From NCBI GenBank assembly GCA_003229495.1, contig QIEB01000328.1, positions 1 through 5,289 of the forward strand: a DNA stretch of 5,289 nt, given 5' to 3'. The notes beneath the pieces were generated by a model. The model did no database searches and had not been told where the DNA came from. It was given only the letters and a program-made list of their open reading frames with translations. Every line of letters begins with the position of its first letter. Positions within the stretch are counted from its first letter, which is position 1. Both the position numbers and the translations under genes were made by a program. Below, in pieces: positions 1 through 5,289 of the stretch. Origin of the DNA: Flammeovirgaceae bacterium (lineage in GTDB: Bacteria; Bacteroidota; Bacteroidia; Cytophagales; Cyclobacteriaceae).

Positions 1-90
1 AAGCGAGCAGTTTCGAGGAGCTCGTTGCGGGAAAACCGCACGGCGAGATCTGCGAGGGGGCAGTTGGGTGACTGGCTGTTCTACCTTGAT
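1..90 (+). mobile_element. 3' end of a group II intron (truncated by window start)
   Basis: This is the terminal part of a self-splicing, reverse-transcriptase-encoding retroelement; its 5' part and any reverse transcriptase gene would lie before the window. What is visible is a domain V-like hairpin at 18-51 followed by a domain VI-like hairpin at 56-85 with an unpaired A at 83. Seven bases after that A comes TTGAT, giving an AT (AY-type) 3' end at 90, as expected for group II introns. The 3' exon would therefore begin at 91, only 14 bases before the ATG of the next gene. The first 17 bases cannot be assigned. The subclass is not determined. The boundary at 90 is inferred from branch-point spacing. 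Confidence 0.72.
18..85 (+). ncRNA. Group II intron ribozyme domains V and VI
   Basis: Domain V carries the catalytic metal-binding triad and domain VI supplies the branch-point adenosine for lariat formation. In the sequence, GAGCTCG (18-24) pairs with CGAGATC (44-50) apart from one G-A mismatch at the third position. An internal bulge follows, then GCGG (27-30) pairs with CCGC (36-39) around an A-rich loop. The AGC triad is at 19-21. Domain VI runs from the G-run at 56-60 through CAGTTGG, a GTGA tetraloop at 68-71 and CTGGCTG back to CTACC, using several G-U pairs. A83 is left bulged. The geometry (about 34-nt domain V, short linker, GNRA-capped domain VI) fits well. Confidence 0.7.
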
Positions 91-104
91 GCAGATATAA
101 AAAA

Positions 105-1010
105 ATGACTATAAAACTTCCTGAAAGATCAGATAAGCATATTAAAGAAACGGCTTCCTTCAAAATATTCTCTCAAATAATACCAGATCATTGGCTAATA
201 CGTGAGGTTACCGAGAGAGACTATGGTATCGACTGTTATATAGAACTTGTTAACGAAAAAAAACAATGTACTGGGGATATAGTTTCAATCCAGATCAAAG
301 GAAGGAATATTGTCTCTTGGAATAAAACTGATCAAAACAGTTTTACCCTGTCTGGAATTAAAATATCGACTACAAATTATTGGTATACATTTTCGGTTCC
401 TGTTTTTATTTTACTTGTCGATATAAGTAAAAAAGAAATATTCTACTTGCCTGTAAAATCGTATATTAAAAAGAACTATATTTCATACAAAGAACAAGGA
501 GTTTTAAGTTATAAGTTTAATAGAGATATGAATCTTCATATTTCAAACGGACTAAATAAATTTTTGTCATTTTATAACAAGGAAAAGAATAGACTTTTAT
601 TTGAACAGAATCTGGTTGCTTTCATATCAAATTATGAACGATACAAATCTTTCATTCTTGAAAATACCAATAGAGACATATTCCTCGGCGTTGACACATC
701 TCGATTATTGGAATTGACGCTAATGTACAATAACATGCAATTTCTTTACTCATATTTAGACATGACGTGGGATATTGATACGTTAAACAGCTACCAAGAA
801 AAAAGTCAAAAAGATTTTGGTGACACATATACCCTTTATGAAAGAGAAATGGATGAGATAGTTAAAAAGCTTGATCCTAAATTATTGCCGCTTATTTTGA
901 AAATTAAATCTTTTGTGGAAGAAGAGTTCGAATACTGGATGTCTACCAATATACAATTATTCAATTTAATAACAAACATTGATGATGGTGGTAATATTCC
1001 TTGGGATTGA
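105..1010 (+). CDS. DUF4365 domain protein, putative nuclease-like cassette gene
   Basis: A 301-aa protein whose first ~150 residues match the DUF4365 pattern. It has an N-terminal R-x(3)-H-x(2)-E segment (R8 to E15), a W-x-x-R-E stretch near residue 30, the hallmark DYGID (39-43) followed by E47, then QIKG (63-66) and a hydrophobic PVFILLVD strand (99-106). E15, D43 and Q63-x-K65 are arranged like a PD-(D/E)xK nuclease core, so DNA or RNA cleavage is a reasonable but unproven guess. Residues ~150-301 show no domain I recognise. The start is the first ATG after an in-frame stop at 87-89. No clear Shine-Dalgarno precedes it, only an A-rich leader right after the intron end. The gene is AT-rich, and its TGA directly abuts the attC-like site, as in integron cassettes. 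It shows no frameshift. Confidence 0.8.
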   Translation: MTIKLPERSDKHIKETASFKIFSQIIPDHWLIREVTERDYGIDCYIELVNEKKQCTGDIVSIQIKGRNIVSWNKTDQNSFTLSGIKISTTNYWYTFSVPVFILLVDISKKEIFYLPVKSYIKKNYISYKEQGVLSYKFNRDMNLHISNGLNKFLSFYNKEKNRLLFEQNLVAFISNYERYKSFILENTNRDIFLGVDTSRLLELTLMYNNMQFLYSYLDMTWDIDTLNSYQEKSQKDFGDTYTLYEREMDEIVKKLDPKLLPLILKIKSFVEEEFEYWMSTNIQLFNLITNIDDGGNIPWD

Positions 1011-1146
1011 GCTGCTAACAAACGGATGCACTCGAATGCATGCCAGCGGTGATGATTTTGGTTTTATTTAGTTTCTGTAGTCAAACGGTTATTTGGGATG
1101 TGTCTGTCTTACATGGCATGCATCGGTGATCCTGATCGTTAGTGGC
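1011..1146 (+). other. attC: Integron attC recombination site (59-base-element type)
   Basis: attC sites are folded single-strand substrates of integron integrases and mark cassette ends. Outer arms GCTGCTAAC (1011-1019) and GTTAGTGGC (1138-1146) pair through two G-T wobbles, giving the conserved AAC...GTT ends. Unpaired spacers of 4 nt (1020-1023) and 5 nt (1133-1137) follow. A second stem then joins GGAT, CAC, CG and ATGCATGCCA (1024-1045) to TGGCATGCAT, CG, GTG and ATCC (1114-1132). Three bases, all on one arm (G1028, T1032, A1035), are left extrahelical, the asymmetry typical of attC. A 68-nt T-rich terminal loop caps it. The predicted crossover is between G1138 and T1139. It starts at the stop codon of one gene and ends 19 bases before the next start. 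R' (GTTAGTG) departs from the GTTRRRY consensus at its last two bases. Confidence 0.75.
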
Positions 1147-1165
1147 TTACTAGGCACAAAGAACA

Positions 1166-2956
1166 ATGCAACTAATCCGTAGGATTCTCAACAAGCTTGA
1201 AAGAAAGGAGTTGTTCGTCTTTTGCGGCGCGGGTGTCTCACTCTCATCGGGTATTCCAACAGTCGGACAAATTGATGAGAGTGGTGCTGTGCAAGACGGG
1301 ATTCAGACATACTTGATGAGAGAACTGGGATTCAGCACTGATGAGATGAAGAAGTTTCTTGGGATCATTCCCTTTGAGGCCTTTCTTCAAGTCCTACTCG
1401 ACAATCATCTTCCGTTAACAACATTCGCAAGTATATTTCAAGCCGAACCAACGTATATACACCACCTTATGGCACAGCTCTTTCGCCGCGGCATCCTTAG
1501 CCTGATTGGAACGACCAATTTGGATATGTGTTTTGAATCCGCTATGAATATGGTGGGTGTATTCTATGCTCCAGTGCGCGGACCGGAAGACCTTGGCCGC
1601 TTTGGGGAGCCCCAAGAGAGCTATAACACTGTTTTCAAGCTGCATGGTTCTGTTGACCAGCTGGAAGATATGGGAATCACAATCAGGAGCATAGCTCAGA
1701 AGAAGAACCTTGATACTCGAAAGAAGATAGCGGATGCCTTCTTCTCAGGCACTCCAACAACCGACACGATCCTGGTATTTGGATACAGTTGTTCTGACGT
1801 GTTCGACCTAGTAAAATGGGTTCCCCATATCCCTCGGAAGCTAAATGTCATCTACATAAATCATTGCGCAGGTAACAGTGGCACTAACGCTGTAGGCAGT
1901 GAGGACAATGCAAGACCACGCAGAATGTTTTCTGGACATAACCTGGATATAGTGAATTGTGATACAGATATTCTTGTCAGAAAGATTGGAAGTCATATAG
2001 GATTTCGCTGCACAACTGAGAGATCCCCAGAGAACTACTGGCGAATGACTTTGAAAGACTGTATTAGGGACTTCACAGGCTTCACTTTGGCAAAGGTAAG
2101 AGGCAACCTGTACTACCTGTGTCAAGAGTACAACAAGTCACTTCTATCTCATCAAGAGGCTTTGTCACTCGCCAATTCTGGTATGCAAAGGCTGGTTGCG
2201 AGTAGAAACATCGGCTTCTCATATTATCGTCTAAACAGGGTTGATGAAGCCATGTTTTTTATGAAACAAACGTATCCTCTAGCAAGAAAGCTTGGAGAAC
2301 ATGGTCACGAAGCAAATATCTTGATGAATATCGCCGCATGCTATGCGGACAGAGGCCAATATGAACTGTCTCTTGAATGTTACATGGATGCACTTAGTAT
2401 CTCTGAAAATAGCGGACTTCTTAGAGAACAGTGTTTTATTCTTGGCAATGTCGGATTGATGTACGCTTATGCAGGGCGTTGTGAGGAATCGCTTAAATAT
2501 ACAATGCAAGGGATCAGTCTTGCACATCAATTGGGAGAAGTTGAAACCGAAGGGAAGTTTTACGCAAATGTGGGAGAAGCTTATCTAAATGATGGCAAGT
2601 ACCAGAAAGCTATTGAAGCTACTCGGATCGCAATCGATATTGCCAAGGATATTGGTGACTCACATGGTGAAATAAATAGGAGGACGAACCTTCTCATAGC
2701 TGAGTTGCGAGGTGGCACACTAGATATAAAGAGGTGCCATGAACAAGCAAATGTATTGTTACAGCAATCCTTAGACTGTGGGAATGATTTATATGCGGCC
2801 AATTGCCATCAGCTAATTGGGGACTGCCATCTTGCTGATGGCGATATTACTTCAGCAATAGCGGCCTGGAAGACGGCTAAGCTGATATATGATGAGATCT
2901 CACCTTCTAAAGGCAAGGATGTCTTGAGAAAGATTAGTCAACACAAGGTCCAATGA
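1166..2956 (+). CDS. SIR2-like NADase domain and TPR repeat protein, putative anti-phage defence
   Basis: A 596-aa predicted cytoplasmic protein. Residues ~1-285 form a SIR2-like Rossmann domain: GAGVSLSSGIP (21-31) is the NAD-binding loop, TTNLD (116-120) matches the TxNxD motif with N118, and KLHGS (158-162) supplies the catalytic-type H160. VFGYS with D211 (204-211) and VIYIN (228-232) follow as later strands. Residues ~305-590 are helical TPR-like repeats, with recurring A-x(2)-GxxxxA patterns around 345-405, 425-455, 465-500 and 545-575. In known defence sirtuins the SIR2 domain depletes NAD+ after phage sensing; here the TPR array would be the sensor or oligomerisation part, by inference. 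The ATG is the first after an in-frame TAG at 1151 and leaves the usual ~20 residues before GAGVS. Shine-Dalgarno is weak, as is common in cassettes. A regulatory or signalling sirtuin role is less likely but possible. Confidence 0.85.
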   Translation: MQLIRRILNKLERKELFVFCGAGVSLSSGIPTVGQIDESGAVQDGIQTYLMRELGFSTDEMKKFLGIIPFEAFLQVLLDNHLPLTTFASIFQAEPTYIHHLMAQLFRRGILSLIGTTNLDMCFESAMNMVGVFYAPVRGPEDLGRFGEPQESYNTVFKLHGSVDQLEDMGITIRSIAQKKNLDTRKKIADAFFSGTPTTDTILVFGYSCSDVFDLVKWVPHIPRKLNVIYINHCAGNSGTNAVGSEDNARPRRMFSGHNLDIVNCDTDILVRKIGSHIGFRCTTERSPENYWRMTLKDCIRDFTGFTLAKVRGNLYYLCQEYNKSLLSHQEALSLANSGMQRLVASRNIGFSYYRLNRVDEAMFFMKQTYPLARKLGEHGHEANILMNIAACYADRGQYELSLECYMDALSISENSGLLREQCFILGNVGLMYAYAGRCEESLKYTMQGISLAHQLGEVETEGKFYANVGEAYLNDGKYQKAIEATRIAIDIAKDIGDSHGEINRRTNLLIAELRGGTLDIKRCHEQANVLLQQSLDCGNDLYAANCHQLIGDCHLADGDITSAIAAWKTAKLIYDEISPSKGKDVLRKISQHKVQ

Positions 2957-2999
2957 CAACAATGGAGTAGAAGAATAGGGGACATTGTTAACTACTTAA

Positions 3000-3012
3000 C
3001 CCCAAATCCACC
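3000..3012 (+). repeat. Left terminal inverted repeat of the IS1380-family element
   Basis: CCCCAAATCCACC is the reverse complement of the right-end sequence except for one extra A. Similarity stops after 13 bases. Placement relies on this match and on the position beyond the transposase stop codon. Confidence 0.55.
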
Positions 3013-3204
3013 GCCTATTTTTAACAGAGGCATTTTTAGGCTCCCGATGGATAATTTTGAGGATTTTTTGAGGGGATGGAATTTTTTTTGCCTACTTTGT
3101 CCCCTTTTGTCCTCCTAATGGCCACTGGAGACTTTTATAGGGTGATTTTGGGCATAGCTCTCCTTTAGTTCATTCTCAGACCAATAATGTGATATCCATT
3201 TACG

Positions 3205-4731
3205 CTACCCGGACGGCTCCGGCACAAGCATGGCGATCCTGGCTCGAATATTGACCAGCCAATCAAAACTCGGATGATTCTTCCCAAGACGAATGATCAA
3301 CCCCCGTGAACGATCATTCACCCGACCCGCCAGGTTAATCAGGGCGAAGCGAATTGCTTTCAGACGCTTTGACACCCAACTCTTACCGAGCACCAGCCGT
3401 TTCATCGCCTCATTTAAGTTCAGGGCCAGAATCATGATCCACCACCAGGCAGCATTTGCTCCAAAGTTCCCCGATGGCAGCTTCCCGCCGGCAAGATCAT
3501 TTTTCATTATGCTATGTGCCTCTTCGCTCTTGCCACAACGTTCGTGCTGCCAGTGAATCAGATCTTCACCATTCCAATCCATGTTCGTCACTGTCCCAAA
3601 GATCTTATAGTCCAGTTGGTGCATATTCAGTGTTTGGAAGGGGAGTTTCAGTTGTACCGGTATGCCAGGAAGTGAAAGTTGTTCAGACATCTGCTCTCGT
3701 ATTGCTATATAACGATATTCCAGACCTCTCTTGCTATGACCGATCGCATTGGGGACAAAACAGACTTCTGCCCACTCTTGTTCTGTCTTTTCCCGCTTAC
3801 CCTTTATCTCCTTATATATCGGTTGCCATTCCTCCTCCGAAACCTCGGCCACTGCCCTTTTGAACTCAGGAGTTACATCGCAACTAATAGCAAATTCAAT
3901 CTTGCCAAACCGTCTGTTCTCTCCATTCTCGCAATACCTAAGCAGATCATGCTGGTAACCAGCGGTGTCAGAGCGGAGACGAACCTTCTCAACCCCTTCT
4001 GGTAAAAGGGCTATTGCTTCCTTAAACACACGCAGCTGCTCATACCCGGCAGGAACATTTCCGTCACGAAACTCGCTATTAAGAATCATCCCTTGTTCGG
4101 CCCACCAGGTATTCAACGGCTGATATGACTTAAAATGTTTGTAGCAATAAAGCGCATCAGCTTTATTAGTTTCTACCAACACTGCATCCATATCCAGCGT
4201 GGCTATCTTTTGCGGATTGCGAGACTGCATAAAATCAGCCATATCCCCGTTTACTTTTGGAAACCCTTGCAAATACAGGTTGGAAGCAGGTATAAACGCT
4301 TTACCGCTTTGCCTAAATTTCTCCTGCTCAGAATCATGGAATGCTTCCAGATATCGAAATCCAGCCGATGGCGATGGTACGGTACGACGACGCTCTTTCC
4401 GCCAACGACGCTCTTGATCTCGCCGTTCCTTCCGCGATAAACCATGCAGCTCTACACGACGCAAAACCTTACAGAAACCATCATCTCCCTCTAAGTACCG
4501 CAGGTCATCCATACACTCTCCGCCTGCCAAGTTAAGCAAGACCAAGGATACCACCGTCTGGACATCATTCCACCCTTGTGTCTCCTTTCGAACCCGTAAA
4601 TGTTTTTGGATCGATTTCGACAGCCCAGCAACTTGGGCTAAATCCAAATACGCCGGCAGTCCTGCTAAGGCCGTTATCTCTGTGTTGGTTTTCTCTTTTT
4701 CATACTTGAAAGGTAGAATTCCTTGTGCCAT
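3205..4731 (-). CDS. IS1380-family DDE transposase
   Basis: A 508-aa cut-and-paste transposase of full family length with no frameshift. It opens with MAQGILPFKYE, an N-terminal segment typical of the family, then a basic patch (about 98-117, rich in R, K and E) likely to contact DNA. The RNase H-like catalytic core is marked by TLDMDA (178-183, first Asp), SYQPLNTWWAEQG (202-214), a SEFRDGNVPAG block (219-229), LRSDTAGY (252-259, second Asp D255) and RCGKSEEAHSIMK (398-410, Glu at 403 or 404). The NAAWWWIMILALNLN segment (426-440) is also characteristic. Translation starts 10 bases after a GGAGGT Shine-Dalgarno. It lies opposite to the cassette genes. All catalytic acidic residues are present, so it may be active. 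Confidence 0.95.
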   Translation of the reverse strand: MAQGILPFKYEKEKTNTEITALAGLPAYLDLAQVAGLSKSIQKHLRVRKETQGWNDVQTVVSLVLLNLAGGECMDDLRYLEGDDGFCKVLRRVELHGLSRKERRDQERRWRKERRRTVPSPSAGFRYLEAFHDSEQEKFRQSGKAFIPASNLYLQGFPKVNGDMADFMQSRNPQKIATLDMDAVLVETNKADALYCYKHFKSYQPLNTWWAEQGMILNSEFRDGNVPAGYEQLRVFKEAIALLPEGVEKVRLRSDTAGYQHDLLRYCENGENRRFGKIEFAISCDVTPEFKRAVAEVSEEEWQPIYKEIKGKREKTEQEWAEVCFVPNAIGHSKRGLEYRYIAIREQMSEQLSLPGIPVQLKLPFQTLNMHQLDYKIFGTVTNMDWNGEDLIHWQHERCGKSEEAHSIMKNDLAGGKLPSGNFGANAAWWWIMILALNLNEAMKRLVLGKSWVSKRLKAIRFALINLAGRVNDRSRGLIIRLGKNHPSFDWLVNIRARIAMLVPEPSG

Positions 4732-4740
4732 AATATATTT

Positions 4741-4746
4741 ACCTCC
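4741..4746 (-). promoter_or_regulatory. Transposase Shine-Dalgarno
   Basis: On the minus strand this reads GGAGGT, followed by nine bases and then the transposase ATG. It is the only strong Shine-Dalgarno in the window and fixes the start codon. Its GGAG core is also the inner arm of an inverted repeat, so it can be masked by folding. Confidence 0.75.
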
Positions 4747-4822
4747 GTTGGTGTTTGATTTTGGTGATAGTTTGCAACTGATAAATACATTCTATCATAT
4801 TGTTTTTTCAACTCCAACGGAG
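4743..4822 (-). promoter_or_regulatory. Fold-back inverted repeat able to mask the transposase Shine-Dalgarno
   Basis: CTCCGTTGG at 4743-4751 is perfectly complementary to CCAACGGAG at 4814-4822. Pairing extends partly through GTTTGA (4753-4758) and TCAAC (4808-4812). In a minus-strand RNA the upstream arm would pair with the GGAG of the Shine-Dalgarno. The predicted transposase promoter starts RNA near 4782, inside the loop, so its own transcript lacks the masking arm while read-through transcripts from outside carry both. This is the insulation logic known for IS10 and IS50; its use here is inferred. Confidence 0.5.
4789..4817 (-). promoter_or_regulatory. Predicted transposase promoter
   Basis: On the minus strand TTGGAG (4812-4817) lies 17 bases upstream of TAGAAT (4789-4794), a five-of-six match to the sigma70 -10 box. 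The TGA just before it makes an extended -10. The -35 box is weak. The expected start is near 4782, about 50 bases before the transposase ATG. The prediction is from motif spacing only. Confidence 0.45.
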
Positions 4823-4828
4823 TTTTTT
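4810..4828 (+). terminator. Possible rightward intrinsic terminator inside the IS
   Basis: AACTCC and GGAGTT pair around an AAC loop and the stem runs directly into a T-run ending in TGTTTTC. On the plus strand this could stop transcripts arriving through the IS from the cassette side. The stem is only 6 bp and shares bases with the fold-back repeat, so it may be a by-product of that structure. Confidence 0.35.
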
Positions 4829-4840
4829 GTTTTCTTTGAT

Positions 4841-4852
4841 GGTGGATTGGGG
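4841..4852 (-). repeat. Right terminal inverted repeat of the IS1380-family element
   Basis: GGTGGATTGGGG mirrors the left repeat with one base missing. It is followed by ACTAC, the same five bases found at 2991-2995 near the left end. It lies about 110 bases upstream of the transposase start, leaving room for the promoter. Confidence 0.55.
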
Positions 4853-4856
4853 ACTA

Positions 4857-4962
4857 CCGGAAAAAGTTGAAGAGACAACAGTTGAAATAATCAAAAGATT
4901 AACCGGTATCGATCTTACTGTATGCCCTAAGGGCTTGGGAAAAGATAAGTTGGTGTTTTCGC
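4857..4962 (+). pseudogene. Possible C-terminal remnant of an IS91-type transposase
   Basis: Reading from 4857 the frame gives a charged helix-like stretch, then IIKRLTGIDLTVCPKG (residues encoded from 4890), then KLVFSRP. The order LTGxD, a hydrophobic pair, CP and a basic/glycine stretch resembles the C-terminal zinc-knuckle tail of IS91-like transposases. There the usual form is CPxCGxGxL; here the second Cys is absent. The frame stays open to 5141 but soon enters the long hairpin, where the translation is unlikely to be meaningful. No body of such a gene exists on either side of the IS. This is based on remembered motif shape only. Confidence 0.35.
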
Positions 4963-5109
4963 GCCCAGATTTGGGTCATATTTGGCCGATCCGAGGAAGC
5001 AAAACCGCAGAACTAACAGGAGTTAATTTGAGGATTTTGCGACCGAGGATCGGTCAAAGATGGCCTGAAGATGGGATGCGAAAATACCAACTTATCTTTT
5101 CCCAAGCCC
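4931..5109. repeat. Long imperfect inverted repeat, about 75-nt arms
   Basis: The outer arms 4931-4962 and 5078-5109 are complementary at 31 of 32 positions; the one difference lies within TGGTGTTTTC against its partner. Inside, 4963-4992 pairs imperfectly with 5047-5077, including TTTGGCCGATCC against GGATCGGTCAAA. A symmetric 6-base internal loop follows, then GCAAAACC pairs with GGATTTTGC, leaving a 25-nt loop (5007-5031). The structure could be a cruciform, the terminal hairpin of a rolling-circle element, a MITE-like repeat or a structured RNA. It follows, and may slightly overlap, the IS91-like scrap. There is no flanking T-run, so a simple terminator is unlikely. Beyond it, to 5289, I see nothing assignable. 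Confidence 0.8.
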
Positions 5110-5289
5110 CAAGTGCAAAAAAGGAAAAATGCTGCTTGTAATGGAAATAGAGTCGTTTCGAGACAGAAGAACGGGTATCCGGGAACATTGCTTTATTGAT
5201 TCATCTTAAATTATAGAGAATCAAAAGGTTAAACTGATTTTAAGCTATACCTGGAGGAGGACTTAAGAACAGGTGTGCCTAAATTCGGA

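Larger units (their letters stand above)
3000..4852 (-). mobile_element. IS1380-family insertion sequence, apparently complete
   Basis: One intact IS1380-type transposase on the minus strand lies between short terminal inverted repeats, CCCCAAATCCACC on the left and GGTGGATTGGGG on the right. The implied length of about 1.85 kb fits the family. The leader contains its own promoter and Shine-Dalgarno. Between the transposase stop and the left end are about 190 non-coding, T-rich bases with no convincing terminator. No clean target duplication touches both ends: ACTAC occurs right after the right end (4853-4857) and also at 2991-2995, but there it is separated from the left repeat by TTAA. The left boundary could thus be 2996 instead of 3000. 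Confidence 0.7.

Noticed and set aside
63..69. GTTGGGT matches the integron R' core GTTRRRY about 40 bases upstream of the DUF4365 start.
   Set aside because: It lies in the paired arm and loop of the intron domain VI hairpin and has no matching R'' partner in view.
836..1021. Open reading frame on the minus strand opposite the DUF4365 gene.
   Set aside because: It is antisense to a well-supported gene, with no recognisable motif; similar short antisense frames inside the SIR2-TPR and transposase genes were dropped for the same reason.
2958..2989. AACAATG/CATTGTT hairpin just after the SIR2-TPR stop as a terminator or a small attC.
   Set aside because: The stem is 7 bp with an 18-nt loop, has no T-run, and lacks the double-stem and extrahelical-base pattern of attC.
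3056..3067. TTTGAGGATTTT is repeated at 5027-5038.
   Set aside because: A 12-base AT-rich match without extension; chance or a shared sequence bias cannot be excluded.
4800..5141. 113-aa rightward open frame as a real intact gene.
   Set aside because: It begins inside the IS leader, crosses the IS end and runs through the long hairpin; it has no Shine-Dalgarno, and only a short stretch resembles a protein family.
5256..5289. GGAGG followed 12 bases later by GTG near the window end as the start of another gene.
   Set aside because: Only a few codons are visible before the window ends, and the spacing and start codon are poor.

Overview
This looks like accessory DNA: a stretch of integron gene-cassette array in which two defence-like genes sit next to several mobile elements. 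The host is probably an environmental Gram-negative bacterium. The clues are an attC-type recombination site, a bacterial group II intron end and an IS1380-family transposase, but none of these fixes a taxon. Base composition is patchwork: the first gene is clearly AT-rich, the second moderate and the transposase more balanced, as expected when genes have separate origins.

Layout. Positions 1-90 are the 3' end of a group II intron (domains V and VI with a bulged branch-point A), reading rightward and cut off by the window start. Fourteen bases later begins a 301-aa DUF4365 protein (105-1010), a nuclease-fold-like family. Its stop codon runs straight into a 136-nt folded element (1011-1146) with the build of an integron attC site. 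Twenty bases after that starts a 596-aa protein (1166-2956) with an N-terminal SIR2-like NAD-binding domain and a C-terminal TPR array. This domain plan suggests an anti-phage NADase. The stop-to-attC-to-start spacing is what tandem cassettes show.

An IS1380-family insertion sequence (about 3000-4852) follows, with its 508-aa transposase on the minus strand. Its leader holds a good Shine-Dalgarno, a plausible promoter and an inverted repeat. The repeat's outer arm could mask the Shine-Dalgarno only in transcripts entering from outside, a logic known from IS10 and IS50. The right flank (4853-5289) holds no intact gene. It carries a possible C-terminal scrap of an IS91-type transposase, then a long imperfect hairpin (4931-5109) whose outer 32-bp arms differ at one position. 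Nothing could be assigned in 5110-5289.

How the parts relate. The two complete rightward genes are best read as neighbouring cassettes, each possibly a stand-alone defence gene, rather than as a classical operon. No integrase, attI site or upstream cassette boundary is visible. No attC is visible downstream of the SIR2-TPR gene, where the IS starts about 43 bases after the stop codon. Functions given for the two cassette genes are inferred from domain motifs.
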